Assembly: GCA_947174985.1 (NCBI GenBank)
Contig: CAMWLB010000230.1
Span: forward strand, 1 to 5,185
Reading direction: 5' to 3'
Origin: an uncultured Lachnospiraceae bacterium
GTDB lineage: Bacteria; Bacillota; Clostridia; Lachnospirales; Lachnospiraceae
Length of the DNA: 5,185 nt
Positions 5,072-5,185 of this stretch are shown piece by piece (position 1 is the first letter of the stretch; each line of letters starts with the position of its first letter). Made by a program: the position numbers and the translations under genes. The notes below the pieces were generated by a model that saw only the letters and a program-made list of their open reading frames with translations, did not search any database and had not been told where the DNA came from.

Positions 5072-5185
5072 GTTATTCTTGAACATCATAAGTCTGTAAA
5101 GCGTTTAGGAATACTCTTGATAACAACACATCTTATAGCAAAATAAAGTCATCACACATATTTCAACTTTATATCCCAAATACAG
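5072..5185. other. A/T-rich flank without a supported gene
   Basis: The last 114 bases have stop codons in all + strand frames and no RNA gene or promoter I can support. On the minus strand a frame closed by TAA at 5075-5073 reads DVLLSRVFLNALQTYDVQE back to 5132, where an in-frame TAA (5135-5133) interrupts it. The stop would lie right beside the bidirectional terminator, as expected for a convergent gene end, but the stretch is too short to identify. Base composition is clearly richer in A/T than the genes before it. Confidence 0.4.

Noticed and set aside
5118..5139. Promoter-like TTGATA with TATAGC in the right flank
   Set aside because: The spacing is only 10 bases, far from the usual 16-18, and no gene follows in the window.

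Overview
The window carries a compact housekeeping block from a low-to-mid GC Gram-positive bacterium, most likely a clostridial member of the Lachnospiraceae. This rests on protein wording (Rho, zinc-type L31, an RF1 with GGQC, a YqhQ-like DUF1385 protein), strong purine-rich Shine-Dalgarno sites, and the gene order rho - rpmE - DUF1385 - prmC - prfA, which I recall as common in that family. The family call is inference from memory; no search was run. All recognised genes are on the + strand.

Layout: 1-1656 is rho, transcription termination factor. Its first 20 codons (1-60) are separated from the rest by an in-frame TGA at 61-63, directly followed by an ATG at 64. The rest of Rho is intact, with RNA-binding and ATPase motifs, plus a long Arg/Glu-rich repeat insertion. 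1657-1773 holds a good extended -10 sigma-A-type promoter and a structured 5' leader for rpmE (1774-1980, ribosomal protein L31 with four zinc-binding cysteines). A hairpin terminator follows at 2003-2032. Then come three tightly packed genes: a multi-spanning DUF1385/YqhQ-like membrane protein (2068-3054), prmC (3061-3918) and prfA (3921-4994), with gaps of 6 and 2 bases. A strong, nearly symmetric terminator at 5040-5071 closes the block. The last ~110 bases are visibly more A/T-rich and hold no gene I can support, only a short minus-strand reading frame that might be the tail of a decayed or cut-off gene.

Functionally the block covers ends of gene expression: Rho ends transcripts, L31 is part of the 50S subunit, RF1 (prfA) releases peptides at UAA/UAG, and PrmC methylates the glutamine of the RF1 GGQ motif. 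The membrane protein has no known function.

I see no novel multi-gene system. The item most worth checking is the in-frame TGA in rho: a sequencing error, a recent lesion tolerated by translational restart, or a recoding/restart arrangement. The second is the repetitive charged insertion in Rho, a candidate disordered region of the type tied to altered Rho behaviour in other bacteria.
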